The notes under the pieces are model-generated. The model ran no database searches and was not told the origin of the DNA. It saw only the letters and a program-made list of their open reading frames with translations. A DNA stretch of 64,000 bases from Orychophragmus violaceus (taxonomy: Eukaryota; Streptophyta; Magnoliopsida; Brassicales; Brassicaceae), in contig CM058230.1 in NCBI GenBank assembly GCA_030180135.1, forward strand, positions 25,132,067-25,196,066, given 5' to 3'. Positions 42,799 to 54,593 of this stretch are shown piece by piece (position 1 is the first letter of the stretch; each line of letters begins with the position of its first letter). The position numbers and the translations under genes were made by a program.

Positions 42799-43439
42799 GT
42801 AAGCTCTATAATCTTGTGTGGCTATCAATATTTAGTCTTATTTAATCTTTGCTTGAGTAGTTGCTTTGGTCTCTTTAGGCTGGTAAAGTTTGATTGTGGA
42901 ATTCTGGTGCTAAACGAGCTGCAGAAAGGTGAGTCAGTAGAAAGGTGAGATCGTGTTGGTTTTGGTGGTCCAGACAAGTTCCAAGCTTTCTTCCCTGTGT
43001 GGACAGATATGGATCACAAGAGTCGGTGCTCCGGTGTTTATCCCCCGACAATCTTTTTTCAGATCTAGGTGGTGAGTCTCCACCTCTCGGGCTTGTCCTC
43101 TTGTCTATGGTGGCTATGGTGGACGAGGAAGTTGTGGTGATTCTCTGTGTGCAGGTTTATCCATCCTTCAAAATCTGGGGATGTTCTCTTATAACGAGAC
43201 TAAAGAAGATATCCACCAGTTTGTGTACGATAACGTCAACCTCGCTCTTTCGTCTCCTCCGTCCTGAGCCAAGCTTTCTCCCCATCGCCAGCAACTCATC
43301 TCCTCTCCGTAGAAGCTGATTTTCCGAGCTAGGAAGGGTGAGCATGCACTTGATTAAAGTTTTGATTGACAATTTTTGTTCAGATCTATTTTAAGTTAAC
43401 TTTATGTACACCGATACAACAACTCACAACTTTTCTCAT

Positions 43440-43730
43440 ATTTTTGTACACAGATCTACGCTATATGCATTTTCACTCGTGTACGGGTTTATATGGACAA
43501 TAAAATCAGCCGTGTATTGTCTATCGTGTACGGGTGAACGGTTCTTTTCACCTTTCTTTATCGCCATATGTGTTGTCACTCGTGTACGGGTTTATATGGA
43601 CAATAAAATCAGTCGTGTATTATCACTAGTCTACGGTTGTACGGTTCTTTCCATCTTTCTTTATCGACATATGTATTGTCACTCGTGTACGAGTTTATAT
43701 GGACAATAAAATCAGTAGTCTGTGTTATCC
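43440..43730. repeat. 103-bp tandem repeat, about 2.5 copies
   Basis: The phrase CGTGTACGGGTTTATATGGA recurs at 43478, 43581 and 43684 (third copy with one change), giving a period of exactly 103 bases. The units include ACGGTTCTTT and TTTATCG(A/C)CATATG words. Shorter GTGTACACAA and TATGGACA words continue to about 44000. It lies within the Pack-MULE-like element. Confidence 0.85.
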
Positions 43731-45293
43731 ATGAACGAACTATCCAATGGATATATATATTCCATGGACGTCATACACTAGTCTATGTACGGTTTTATAT
43801 GGACATGAACCGTCTAGTTTGTCTATCAGTTGTAACCTTTTTAAAAGTTTAATTGAGTTTATTTGTACATGGTTCTTGTGTACACAATTCATGTCTACAC
43901 CGTTCTTTTGTACACAAGTTATTTGTGTACACAATTCAACGTCTCTTGTAGTTCTAAGCTTTTCATTGGTGTCAATGTCCACCAAACAACATACTTTGGA
44001 TATGCCCACAATCAGTGTCCACAAATTCAAGTCTATGTATCCTCCGCGTCCATCAATCTATATCCAAAATGCATACTGTCTAGATTGGGACATTGCTTCA
44101 GAAGACTCTAACTGGTGTTCCGAGTTTGATTGAGTAGCAGGGGCTCGGCCCCGTGGTCCCATACATGACCAAGAAGATAAGCTTAGTGCAGGACGGGTCA
44201 GCATACTCTGAGCTCTTTTGTTTTGTTATTGCTCAAGGTCGTGCTTGGATTAACCATCGATCGGTTTTTGTTAATGTTTGCATTGACCATCTATAGTACT
44301 AGATTCTGCAATGTGTAGTAGTGTCGATGTCCACCAAACAATATCCATAAATCTAAATTATGCCAATGTTATACCAAATTCGTTTCTCGTGGACAAAATT
44401 TGAGTAATTTTTAAACGATATTATATGTTGCTAAAATTGTGAATATCGTTTGACGGACATAAAATTGGTTTTTAGTATATTTGAATATTTTCTTGTTTTC
44501 ATATAAATTGCCTGTTTTTAAAGAAAATACGAATTTCCGTGGACAACCGTCTGATAACACCCAAAATGGAATATGATGTATATAGTATGACAAATGCCTT
44601 ACCTTACTCATCTCTTACTTCTCTTATTTTTCCATGGTTATGATATGTGTGGACATGTTGTCGAAGACTTATAATCGTATTCAATTCACTGTGTCAAAGC
44701 GATTGTATATATATGGATCTGTTTTACCGTGGAAGATAACATGGTTGATGGGTGTATTTACATTTTTTTATCATCCATGTCGATACATATATGTGTACAT
44801 TTATTTGTGGACATTGTTTATCATTATACTAATGTTTTAACATCCATAAGATTTGATCTAAAATCAACAAAAATATATCAAAATGGATATCATATTGTAG
44901 AGAAAAAAATAATGTAATTTATAGTTCCAAAAAAAAGATAATTTAAATTTGTATAAAACCATAAAATTTAGAAAAGATTTGATAGGGGTGAAGAAAAAAA
45001 GAAAAATAAATAAACTAGATTTGAAAAAAAAATACGTGAGTGATGATGAAAGAAAGAAAGTCATTTAAAAAAAAAAAAAAAACATTCCCAGCCACAAGAT
45101 CTTCATCATCCAATGGACACAATTTGACATAGATCATTTTTCTTTTAGTTACACAATTGTAACTAGAAAACAGATATTTAGAGGGGCAACTTGGCCAATA
45201 TTGAGCTTCAAAACGTGATCAGTAGTATAGGTGTCCTTTGGTGTAATAAAAAGTATGGAAGGTACCCTTTGGTGTAAATCTCTCTAGAATATA

Positions 45294-46137
45294 TACATGT
45301 TTGAACAGTACTCATATAGAGAGAGAGGTGGAGGTAGGAACAAAACAGAGGCTGAGACGGTGCATGCATATTGAGACCAGAAGACTTTTCCAAGTTTCGA
45401 CGGTCAAAAACCAAATTAAGTATAAAAGTATACATAATTAATAATTCGAAGTTCGAACGACCCAACTTTTTTGGTCCAGCTTGTTTTTTATGGAACGAAC
45501 TACAGTTGACTAAAAGTCTAAAACAAAGAAAAACCATCTTCGACGACTCTTCCTAAATTCTTCACGCGGCGCTCTTCAAACCGTCCGGTTAACTACTTTT
45601 ATTTGACGCACACACTTAACCGGTTGACGGCATTCGAGTGGGATCGGAAGATTATATGGACCCAAAATTCAGATTAAAATGTTAAAAACAAACGGATCGA
45701 CTTATAAACACTACAGTGCAACATGACGTGTCACTGGCGTTAGGTTGAATGATTTACCACAAATAATCTGAAACCGTTCACACAATTAAACGAATGTTCT
45801 TGTCGCTATTTTGGGTTTTCTCAATTCTTACTATGGAAGTGTGGGCCACAAATTATATTATTTGGTTACGTTTTCATCGTGTTATTGTTTTTTTTCGGGT
45901 TTCTTCATTTTCTATCATAACTTTTTTAATATTGTGGAAATTCCAGATTTTACACACACAAAAAATATTAAAAAAATGTAAAATTAATCTTAAATATTCT
46001 GATTTTAAAAATATTATTTCGGACCAATAAAGATGTAAACTCGGAACATATAAGAGAATCAACATTTTTGTATTACCACACCGTCTATCACACATTGATA
46101 AATCTCGCTGTAGTATGCATCCATGTGTTTTGGATGT
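45294..46137. other. Intergenic region, nothing recognised
   Basis: It is AT-rich with no domain-bearing frame. The motif CCGGTTAAC...TTAACCGGTTGAC around 45587-45625 forms a weak inverted pair. No terminal motif of a mobile element is seen. Confidence 0.5.
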
Positions 46138-46154
46138 GTTTAGATCCTTGTACG

Positions 46155-47186
46155 GAATTTCTTATTGTATACTAAAAGTGTTTTATATCCAGAATAGATA
46201 GAAGTTGCTTTTGAAAGTCGTTCGTGCGCGTGTCTTATACACGCCCGATCGAATCTCTCTCTCTTTCGTCTTCGTCGTTTTTTCGAGATTCAAGTTCGCC
46301 GAGGCCTCTCCGGTAGTCGACGGTCTTCGTCGGTGCCGGGCGAGGCCTCCTGTTGACTCTGTTGTGCTCAATCGCTACCGTGGAGGCTAAGAGGAGTCCG
46401 GTGTTCCCTCAGATCCCGTTTCTTCGTATCGCGATGGTGTGGTTCTTCTCCTTCGCGGCGGCGCAGTCACGGATCTTCTTAGATCCGTCATCCCCGGGTA
46501 AGTCGTGAGCTTGGAGCCTCTTGAGGACGTGCGGTGAAGGGTCAAGCGCAAGGGAGAGCGGATTCGGGAGATCTGGGGTTTGCGCCTTCGGAGAGAAGAT
46601 GGAGGGGGCGATACATGCCGAGAAGTGTTACGGTGGTGGTGGCCTCAGTGCCGTGACTGCGAGGAAGACTGGCGGTAAAGTGCCAAGTTGCATGCCGGAA
46701 TTTTCGGAGAAGCTTTTCTGGCAGGAGGAACGATGGTCGGAGAAGATCGGAAAGGATAGACACTCGCCGGACTTCAGATGCGGAGGAAGATTTCGCCAGC
46801 GAGAGCTTGCTGGGAGCGGTTCTACGGGGTGAGACCCGGAGGTTCCGGAGAAGAGCCGAGCGCCGGGAGAAGGAGAGAGGAGTAGGGCTGGTGGGGTCGG
46901 AAAGCCGGCAAGGGTCGGGTCCCTTCGCTTGCTGGAAGCCTCCGCTCAGCACCGCGAGTCTCGCCGGCTCGCACCCGCCGGCGGCGGTTTCAGATCCGAA
47001 ATGTCTCTGAAGAGTGGCGAAGGGCGTTTCCGTCAATTTGGACCTGGTTTGAGTGTCCCGTTTCCGGTTATCTAGGTTACATGGTTTGGTTTTTTGGATC
47101 CGGTTCCTCTTGGTTTGTAACCCGGTTGATCCCGGTTAAGATCGGTTTGACTTTTAATATATATATTATAATTAAAAAAAAAAGAA
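46155..47186 (+). mobile_element. Retroposed element with 17-bp target duplication
   Basis: GTTTAGATCCTTGTACG is repeated exactly at 46138-46154 and 47187-47203. The inserted 1,032 bases end in an A-rich tail (about 47173-47184), so the copy reads on the plus strand. The interior is rich in CGG/GGAG words, and the last 150 bases have many GGTT words. The frames at 46521-46832 (+) and 46542-47036 (-) lack recognisable domains. A 5'-truncated LINE or a non-autonomous retroposon fits. A retroposed transcript of a host gene cannot be excluded. Confidence 0.8.
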
Positions 47187-47393
47187 GTTTAGATCCTTGT
47201 ACGAACGGTGCATGAGACACATACATAAAATACTTTTTTTATAGGGTACTTGTTTTTGCTTGTGTATAAAGGAAAACTTGAAACATGTGACTTGGGAGGC
47301 AGATATGTGACGCAGAGAACCAAAAATGTATATTTGTCGGCGTGTCATCGTGCATGTGTCACGCAGTGCCTTCTGCAAGTAAGCTCTCCGACT

Positions 47394-48153
47394 TTTTTTT
47401 TGTCAACTGGGTTTGTATTCGATGGACTGAAAGGCCTAGTACAAAAAGGTAACAAATATACAGAAATGATAATGGGCCTACACGAAAAGCTCGATTAAAA
47501 GAAACGTGGCAAACATGCCACAACCTATTCGAGTGAAACTCCATGCGTCGCCCAAAGGAAACTGCCGTCATGAAACCACCACCAAGCGGGGAGGGAAACG
47601 TCGTCGATGACCATAACTCCAATCGCTGTATACCGCTATCTATCTGGTGATCTTGGACTCCGTAACGATGATCGCCGAGAGCAACCGCTGAAACGAAGGA
47701 AGCGCTGCTTAAAACCGCCACCGTGTATCACCATCCCCGAGGAGGCTCCGCCGCCGCACGAACCTATAAGAATGACTTGGACTTTGCCCATCCAAAGCTC
47801 CACCTCCGAAAGCAGATGGAAGCCGCCGAGATATTAATCCGCCGGTAAAAGGAGAACACGAAGGAGGCCGAAGACAATCGGTGCTATCGCCGGGAGAAAG
47901 CACAACGGAGAAAGATCGGGAGCTGCTCCCAAGAGAGAGGCGGTGTATAAACACCGAAGATCCGATGAAATCGGAATTTATTCGTCCCAGACAAATTCGG
48001 GCAACCACGAAACAAAAAAAGAACACGAATCGCTTCTATCAACACCAAGAAAATTTAAAAATGAAGTGATTCGAAGAGGAAACTATGAACAAACGAAGTA
48101 GATGAGTTTCTCTCTCTGAAAGATCCGAGAGAGAGAAGAGAGAGAAACTATAC
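47394..48153 (-). mobile_element. Retroposed T-rich-family element, minus strand, 14-bp target duplication
   Basis: TAAGCTCTCCGACT is present at 47380-47393 and 48154-48167. A T-run at the left (47393-47401) is the A-tail of a minus-strand insertion. Read on the minus strand, it starts with CTCTCTCTTCTCTC words and ends AGTTGAC before the A-run, both as in the element at 35948-36827. It has no coding domain. The shared start suggests complete copies of a short non-autonomous family. Confidence 0.75.
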
Positions 48154-48167
48154 TAAGCTCTCCGACT

Positions 48168-48898
48168 CCACTTTCAAGTTTCTAACATGTAAAAAGTTCC
48201 AAATCCGGTCTATCTGAAAATTGGTATTTTAGAGCAAAAACACAAAGATCATCCTAAAAAAGTGTAGAGAAAAATTAGAAGCGAAGTTCTGCAGAGATAA
48301 GGAGAGTGTAGCCGTCAACTAGCTAACGACCGCCCATACCAACCGCCCACTACCGTGAAACACCGTCGGCCATCCGCCTTTAGTGAACCGCCGTACGCCG
48401 CCGGCCATCCGCCTTGAGTGAGCCGCCTTCCGCCGTCCGCCGTTCGCCATCCGCCGTTCGCCATCCGCCGCCGATGCCTTATTCTCGTCCCGTGAACCAT
48501 TCTCGTTCTAAAACCCGAGTTGTCGTTTTCTAGATTATTTTGAGTGTCACCTTTTCCATTTTTCTAGAGATCCCGAGATTTCTTCTTCTTCTTGTTCTTT
48601 TTCACCCGAGGTGTCTCGTAGTGTTAGATTTGGATCTAACATCGTTCTCTCTTTTTCTTCTCTTCTCTCATGTTTAGTTCTGAGATCTAGAAGTCCTTTT
48701 CCAAGATATGAACTATGAATCTCATCCTCTTCTCTCTCTTTTGTCAGATCTACCATTTCCTGTCGTTTAAGGCTAAGGTGACGACCGGTCGAGAACTTTA
48801 CCTTTATCATTACGAATTGAGCCCATTGAGTAATGAATCGATCAGGCCCAAGGATATGTTCATTAAAAGGTTGTATCGAGCTTAAGGAGATCAACATC
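48168..48898. other. Region without a gene, with a 15-bp tandem repeat
   Basis: Around 48390-48475 the unit CCGCCGTTCGCCATC and close variants recur. Elsewhere the sequence is pyrimidine-rich. The right part may already belong to the gypsy LTR, whose left border I could not fix. Confidence 0.4.
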
Positions 48899-50330
48899 GA
48901 TGTAAAGACGATGACCCTTATCAAGAACGAATCTTTCTCAGTTTAAACGATATCCGCGAATCATTGATGGAGGGAGAGATCGTCGCCAACAAGAGCTCAC
49001 AAGCAAATCAGAACAAGAAGATTGAGGGTCGAAGCTATATAAGGAAGAGAGAAGTCATTCTCGAGAGACATGATTATTCAACCCCAAAACTAATTCGACA
49101 AAATATATTCGATCTCTTTGTATACTTTCGATTCATTCATTTGTATAAATTCTTATTTTGACATTTTCAATCCTTAATTCATCTTTGATTCATAGAAAAT
49201 TTATATCAAATCATTCTGAGTCAAAATCCACGACCAAACAAATTCTTGGTGTGAATCCTCGATCTTACATTTGGCGCCGAATGTGGGGAATACCATAGAT
49301 CTTCATATCTTAAGGATCAGATATAGGATTCGAAAGATCGAAATGAATCAAAACCTGCCCGGCGCCTACGACACTCCACCACCAGTCGACCACCAACATG
49401 TGATCGATTTAGTTCCTTAGAACACCACTGGAGTAAATAACACCACATGTCATACCGATAGCGTAATGATGAATACTTCGTCAGGAATCAACGACCAAAA
49501 CATGAACTGGGTATGTATGAGATCTGACTCTGCTTCCGCATCATGAGGCGGATATGGAACACTTAGATCCAGCTCACCGCAAACTCCTCTCATACCGCGA
49601 CAAAATCCGGACGACCTCGTTGAGATTCGTTTGATGTGTAATTTTCTGGTAAGCCTAACACATAGCAACAAGTCTAACACCCGGACTCAGGAAATCACTA
49701 ATCACGCTTTGGCTGCTTAGATTGCCGAACAAGAACGACGCTTTAAAGCTCGTTTTGAGAAGCTAGCCAATCAAAACCCTGGAGTTGATCTACAGACGAT
49801 TGAAGACCTCATATGATTCTTCAACCTCGTACTTGCCGGGACTTTTCTCAGGTTGCATATCCTCGCGGGATTAAGGATATGTTGTTGGCACGTCGAACAA
49901 TGGGTTTTATCCTACAATGACACCCTCATCGACACTGATCCCATTTAGCTCAAGTTCGTTGAATGCTGATCTCAACGGATCGGCAGATCGAACGCTACCC
50001 GAACCACCTCCTTACCAAACAGTTCCAGTATCAGACCAAGGTGGCTCGATGGATCAACCTTTGCTTCGAGCTCTAGACCTACCATCGGATCAAGTTCGAT
50101 ACAGTTTCGGACACCTGGAGCCGATCAGACAGGGTTATCCCAACGGTCGACCAAGTTGATCCGATTTATAACGGACAAAAACCACCAGCTCAACCGCAAA
50201 CATAGTTCACCCCATTAGCGGTCGACGAACATGGGTTTCTGAAATAATACATCGAATAGGCAAACTCCCAGTTCTTAAGCCTAACTCGCCAGTCCACATA
50301 GCGATTAGTGCATCACAAGACATCGATGGA

Positions 50331-51135
50331 GTGATTGAAGAAACACGTCAAACGCCTTTCACTGATCGGATCATTCTCACCATATTGCGGGAAATAAAGA
50401 AAACTAAGTTCCCGAAATTTTCAGGAAAGTCGGATCCAAAAGCTCACATAAGAGCGTTCAGACTTGCGATGTCTCGCGTCTGTCCGACGGACGAGGAAAG
50501 AGATCCTGCTTTTTCTGACTCTTCAAAGAAAATCTATCGGGCCCTTCCCTAAAGTGGTTTGTTAGACTGGAAGAAAAGTCTATCGACAATTTCAACCAGT
50601 TGATGTCGATTTTCCTGAAACATTACTCTGTTTCATCGAGTTCAAAACCACTGAAGCAGCCTTATTCAACATATCTTATAAATCCGACGAGTCATTTCGT
50701 TCGTATATTGACCACTTCAAAGAAGTTAAGGCCAAAATAGCAAACCCAAACCACCAAGTCGCACTACAAGCGCTGAGAGGTGGATTATGATATACCGCCG
50801 AGTTCCACAAGGATCTCACAGTCCGCGAACCATTCCCCCTCGATGATGCTCTGCATCGCGCCACGACGTTTACTTGCCTCGAGGAAGAAAATGCTCTCCT
50901 CGCCGAAAAGCATCGAACAGAGAAAGACCAATCGAGCTCGCAGAACAACAACAGTCAAAAAGACTCTCGTAAATCTGAGACCGTTAACGCGGTCGAGAGT
51001 CTTAAAGCCTCACGTAAGTTTGAGTTCGACAAAGATAAATATAGTGATTTCAATAAGAGAAAGGGTCACTCGACAGAAGAGTGCTTTACTCTAGCTAAAT
51101 TAAAATCTAAAAAACGAGAGGCTAAAAATAACTAG
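50331..51135 (+). pseudogene. Gypsy gag remnant
   Basis: The plus strand encodes TKFPKFSGKSDPKAHIRAF at 50400 onwards, the start of the Retrotrans_gag domain. After stops there are broken continuations, and near 51035 a degenerate zinc-knuckle phrase, FNKRKGHSTEEC, which lacks its first cysteines. Several in-frame stops make it inactive. Confidence 0.8.
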
Positions 51136-51259
51136 GAATCCGAAATTGAGGAAGAAGCACTTCCCAACAATAAGGAAACCAAACCGACTAAAGACTCGAA
51201 CACGAAAAATCCATCTCAAAATAAAAGGGAGCGATCTAAGGAAGGGGGAACGCCCAATG

Positions 51260-51427
51260 CCCCCCCCCCCCCCCCCCAAGGTTCCTGAAAACGGGTTGAA
51301 CTCATACTCGACAAACTCAACCTATGTGGCGCCCAAGAGGAATCATCATTTTCACCACCTCCTTATCCAAGGAAAAATCCTAGGCACGCATCATCTCCCG
51401 CGTTTTTGTTTGGGGGGGGGGGGGGGG
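51260..51427. repeat. Poly-C and poly-G runs 134 bases apart
   Basis: A run of 18 C (51260-51277) and a run of 16 G (51412-51427) lie within the gag-protease interval. They could pair as a hairpin or form quadruplex structures, and they are places where sequencing errors are likely. Confidence 0.85.
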
Positions 51428-51603
51428 TACGGGCTATACTCCCTAAATGAGTGGACTTCATATTTGGAAGCTCTAAGCTATGTTGAGACTCAGTCAACTC
51501 GATCAAAGATCTTCAAAGAAGGGTTGAGACCGATAGACGGGAAAAGACCCCAATGCAAGGCCCAGATCATGAAATCACTTTCTAAGAGAGAAAAACACTC
51601 GAT

Positions 51604-52032
51604 TTGGACAAACCACATGACGATGCCTTTCCTGTCTGCTTAGTTTTTAGAGATGTCGAACTCTCTAGAATAGTAATCGATACGGGAAGCTCGGTAAACG
51701 TCATTTTCTATCACGCCTTTAAAAATATGGAGTTCGAAGACTACGAGCTCGTCGAAGGACGATCTCGTAGTAGATCCCTCGTTGGGTTCGCCGGTGAAAC
51801 AACATACTCCCTGGGATCTGTCTTCGTGCCTATGATAGATGGAAGAGTACGAAGAATGACAGAGTTTGTCGTAGTAGATCTATCGGCTCCTTATAACGCT
51901 ATCCTAGGTCGACCCTGGATATACGACATGAAAGTTGTACCATCGACCTACCATCAGTGCATAAAGTTTCTAACTCCGAAAGGAGTACACACTGTTTACG
52001 AAGTCAGAAAACTTCCGGAAATTGCTACATGA
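51604..52032 (+). pseudogene. Gypsy protease remnant
   Basis: An open frame of 142 residues contains the aspartic protease signature VIDTGSSVNVIFYHAF and the later APYNAILGRPWIYDMKVVPS, the pattern of the gypsy retropepsin domain. The stretch is open, but upstream gag and downstream reverse transcriptase are not in frame with it. It is the best preserved domain of the element. Confidence 0.85.
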
Positions 52033-52213
52033 ACATGTATAAACATATCAAAAATCCCCAGCATATCAATTACAGAAACATGAAGAGCTCTCCGAAATAC
52101 AAACAAAAAAGCATAACGACCCTAGAAAAAGAGGACCCCCAAAGGACCTCACAATCCAAGTCTGCATAGACAATGCTCATCTTGAAAGATGCGTTGGCAT
52201 CACAGCCGACCTA

Positions 52214-53480
52214 TTGAACTCGATCAAAAACGAGTTGATAACCTTCCTCAAACAGAACCTCGATTCTTTCGCATGGTCTTCGACCGATATGAAAGGAATC
52301 AACATCGAAGTAACAAGTCACAAGTTAAACGTTGACCTGACTTTTAAACCAATCAGACAAAAGAGCCGCAAACTTGGCCCAGAACAAGCTGAAGCTGTCA
52401 ACGACGAGGTCAACCGATTACTCAAAATTGGGTCGATCAGGGAGGTAAAATACCCCGACTTGCTCGCGAACCTTGTCGTAGTCAAGAAAAAGAATGGGAA
52501 ATCGAGAGTATGCATCGACTTCACATACCTCAATAAGGCATGTCCGAAAGATAGTTTCTCACTCTCATACATCGACCGACTGGTAGAAGCAACAACAAGT
52601 CACCAACTGCAATCCTTTATGGATGCATTCTCAGGGTAAAATCAAATATTGATGAACCCCGAAGACCAAGAAAAGACCTCGTTTATAACAGAACGAGACA
52701 CCTACTGCTATAAAGTGATGCCTTTCAGGCTCAAAAATGCAGGAGCTACTTATTAACATCTCATAAACAAGATGTTTGTCGGACTATTAGGTAAAACTAG
52801 GGATGTTAAAATGGGCCCAAAATAAACGGGCATGTTTTGTAAAATGAGCCTGTTTAGGCCCGTTTATCAAACAAATTTAGACGGGTTTTCATACTTTTAA
52901 ATGGGTAGCTCGTTTAGACCCGTTTAACTTTTTTTGAAACTTTTTTCCATTTTTTTTCCTTTTCGGAATGGTAAAATTTTTATTTAATTTTTTTTTGTTT
53001 TTAGAAAAAATTATAAACGAGTCTACACGGGTTACTTGTTATTTAACGGGTCTAAACGGGCGGACCTAAACGGGCCGGACCTGCCCATTTTAACATCCCT
53101 AGGTAAAACCATGGAGGTCTACATGACGATATGTTGGTCAAATCATCAATGTGTGAAGATAACATCGCCCAATTAAGAGACTGTTTTGCCATTCTCAACA
53201 AATATGGGATGAAGCTTTACCCTACGAAGTGCACCTTCAGTGTCTCATCAGAAGAATTCCTAGGTTACTTAGTAACTAAAAGGGGAATCAAAGCGAATCT
53301 CAAATATATCGCAACATTCTTGGAGATGTAGTCTCGAAAGACAACGCGAGAAGTCCGTAGACTGGCTGGCAAAATAGAAGCTTTGAACCGTTTCATCTCG
53401 AGGTTGATCGATAAGTGTCTTCCATTCTACCACCTCCTAAAAGCGAACAAGAAACTCCTATAGGGCGAGAAGTGCGAAGA
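52214..53480 (+). pseudogene. Gypsy reverse transcriptase remnant, interrupted by a MITE
   Basis: Before the MITE the frame encodes NRLLKIGSIREVKYPDLLAN, then VVVKKKNGKSRVCIDFTYLN, ACPKDSFSLSYIDRLVEATT and QSFMDAFSG, the fingers and palm of the gypsy enzyme. The MITE (52798-53101) lies a few codons before the catalytic YxDD position, where a small deletion has also shifted the frame. Behind it come CFAILNKYGMKLYPTKCTFS and EEFLGYLVTKRGI, the usual palm-connection sequence. A further stop follows at about 53330. It is inactive. Confidence 0.88.
52798..53101. mobile_element. hAT-type MITE of 304 bp within the gypsy element
   Basis: Perfect 19-bp terminal inverted repeats (TAGGGATGTTAAAATGGGC and its reverse complement) and a perfect 8-bp target duplication, GGTAAAAC (52790-52797 and 53102-53109), define the insertion. 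The arms contain many AACGGG/CCCGTTT words, so the DNA can fold back. It encodes no protein. The perfect ends show it is much younger than the gypsy host. Confidence 0.96.
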
Positions 53481-53919
53481 AGCATTCACTCAGCTCAAAT
53501 CTTATCTGAGTGAACCCCTGATACTGGTGAAGCCAGTACAAGGAGAGCCTCTTTACCTCTACCTAGCTGTCTTTTCAGCAGCGGTAAGGGGGGTCTTAGT
53601 TTAAGAAGAACAAAGCAACCAAAACCAGTTTACTACATCAGCAAGACTTTGATTGACACCGGAACAAGGTTTCCTTCAATGGAAAAACTCGCACTGGTTA
53701 CATCGGCTTGAAACTTCGACCCTACTTCCAGTCGCACTCGATCATAGTCATGACTTCGCAACCATTAATGATGATCCTCCACAATCCTATCCAGTCAATG
53801 TCAAATGGTAAAATGGGCTATCAAACTAAGCAAATACGACATCGAGTTCAGGACTCAAACATGCTTAAAAGATCAAGTTTGGCTGACTTTATAATCAAAC
53901 TCACTCCAACTATCGATCT

Positions 53920-54350
53920 CGAACCATCCATTTCCAAAATATGGACTCTTCACGTCGATGGTGACTCCTCAAAACAAGGATCCGAAATCGGAGTAAAATT
54001 AGAGTCTCCAACTGGAGAAGTGCTAGAATAATCCTTAAGGCTAGGATTCGCTGCATCGAACAACGAGGCGGAATATGAAGCACTTGTAGCCAGACTAAGG
54101 CTCGCCATATAGATCAGAGCCCGAGAAGTAGATGCTTTCAGTGACTCTCAACTGGTCACGAGCCAGTTCCATGGTGACTACGAAGCCAAAGACGAACGAA
54201 TGGAATCATATCTACAAGTAGTTCCAAACCTCGCCGATCAGATCGATTTCTTCGATCTGACATGGATTCCGCGAGGTGAGAACACACCTCAGCTGATTCC
54301 CTCGCCGCTTTGGCTTCGACATTTGATCCCAATCTGAAGAGTATCATATC
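53920..54350 (+). pseudogene. Gypsy RNase H remnant
   Basis: WTLHVDGDSSKQGSEIGVKL begins an RNase H fold (catalytic aspartate in HVDG). After a stop the remains continue with an EAEYEAL-like phrase, FHGDYEAKDERMESYLQVV and IPRGENTP near 54270, then a LAALAS-type end. This arrangement is usual between reverse transcriptase and integrase in plant gypsy elements. Frameshifts are present. Confidence 0.75.
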
Positions 54351-54593
54351 GGTCAAAGGGAATGAAAAGCCAAGCATCAACATCGCATTAAAAGCATTGT
54401 CCTTAAAAGAGGACAACCCTACTTAAAGAAACGATGTCCACAAGAAGGCATCCAACAAAGGGATCAGCCCCAACATCGTCGATATCGACGACGATATCAA
54501 CCCAAGAAAGGCTATCTGCTTACCTAACACACCCGATGGTCCTATCAAATCTGCCTCCACAAGTCAGACAAAAGAGTCAGATACCGAACATGA

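Larger units (their letters stand above)
41972..45284. mobile_element. Pack-MULE-like element with captured gene fragment
   Basis: A perfect 9-bp target duplication, TAGAATATA, stands at 41963-41971 and 45285-45293, the length typical of Mutator-like elements. The ends form long imperfect inverted repeats of about 100 bp. On the left the order is ACCTTC, CTTTTATTACA, AAAGGGCACCT, AAGTTTGCCCTC; the right end, read inverted, has ACCTTC, CTTTTTATTACA, AAAGGACACCT, AAGTTGCCCCTC in the same order. No transposase is encoded. The interior holds a UDP-glucose pyrophosphorylase exon fragment (42731-42798), pyrimidine-rich leader-like sequence and a 103-bp tandem repeat. Such cargo defines Pack-MULEs. 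Confidence 0.85.

Noticed and set aside
46542..47036. 164-residue minus-strand frame
   Set aside because: It lies inside a retroposed element that reads on the plus strand. Its composition is serine/arginine/proline-rich from GC content, and no domain was recognised.
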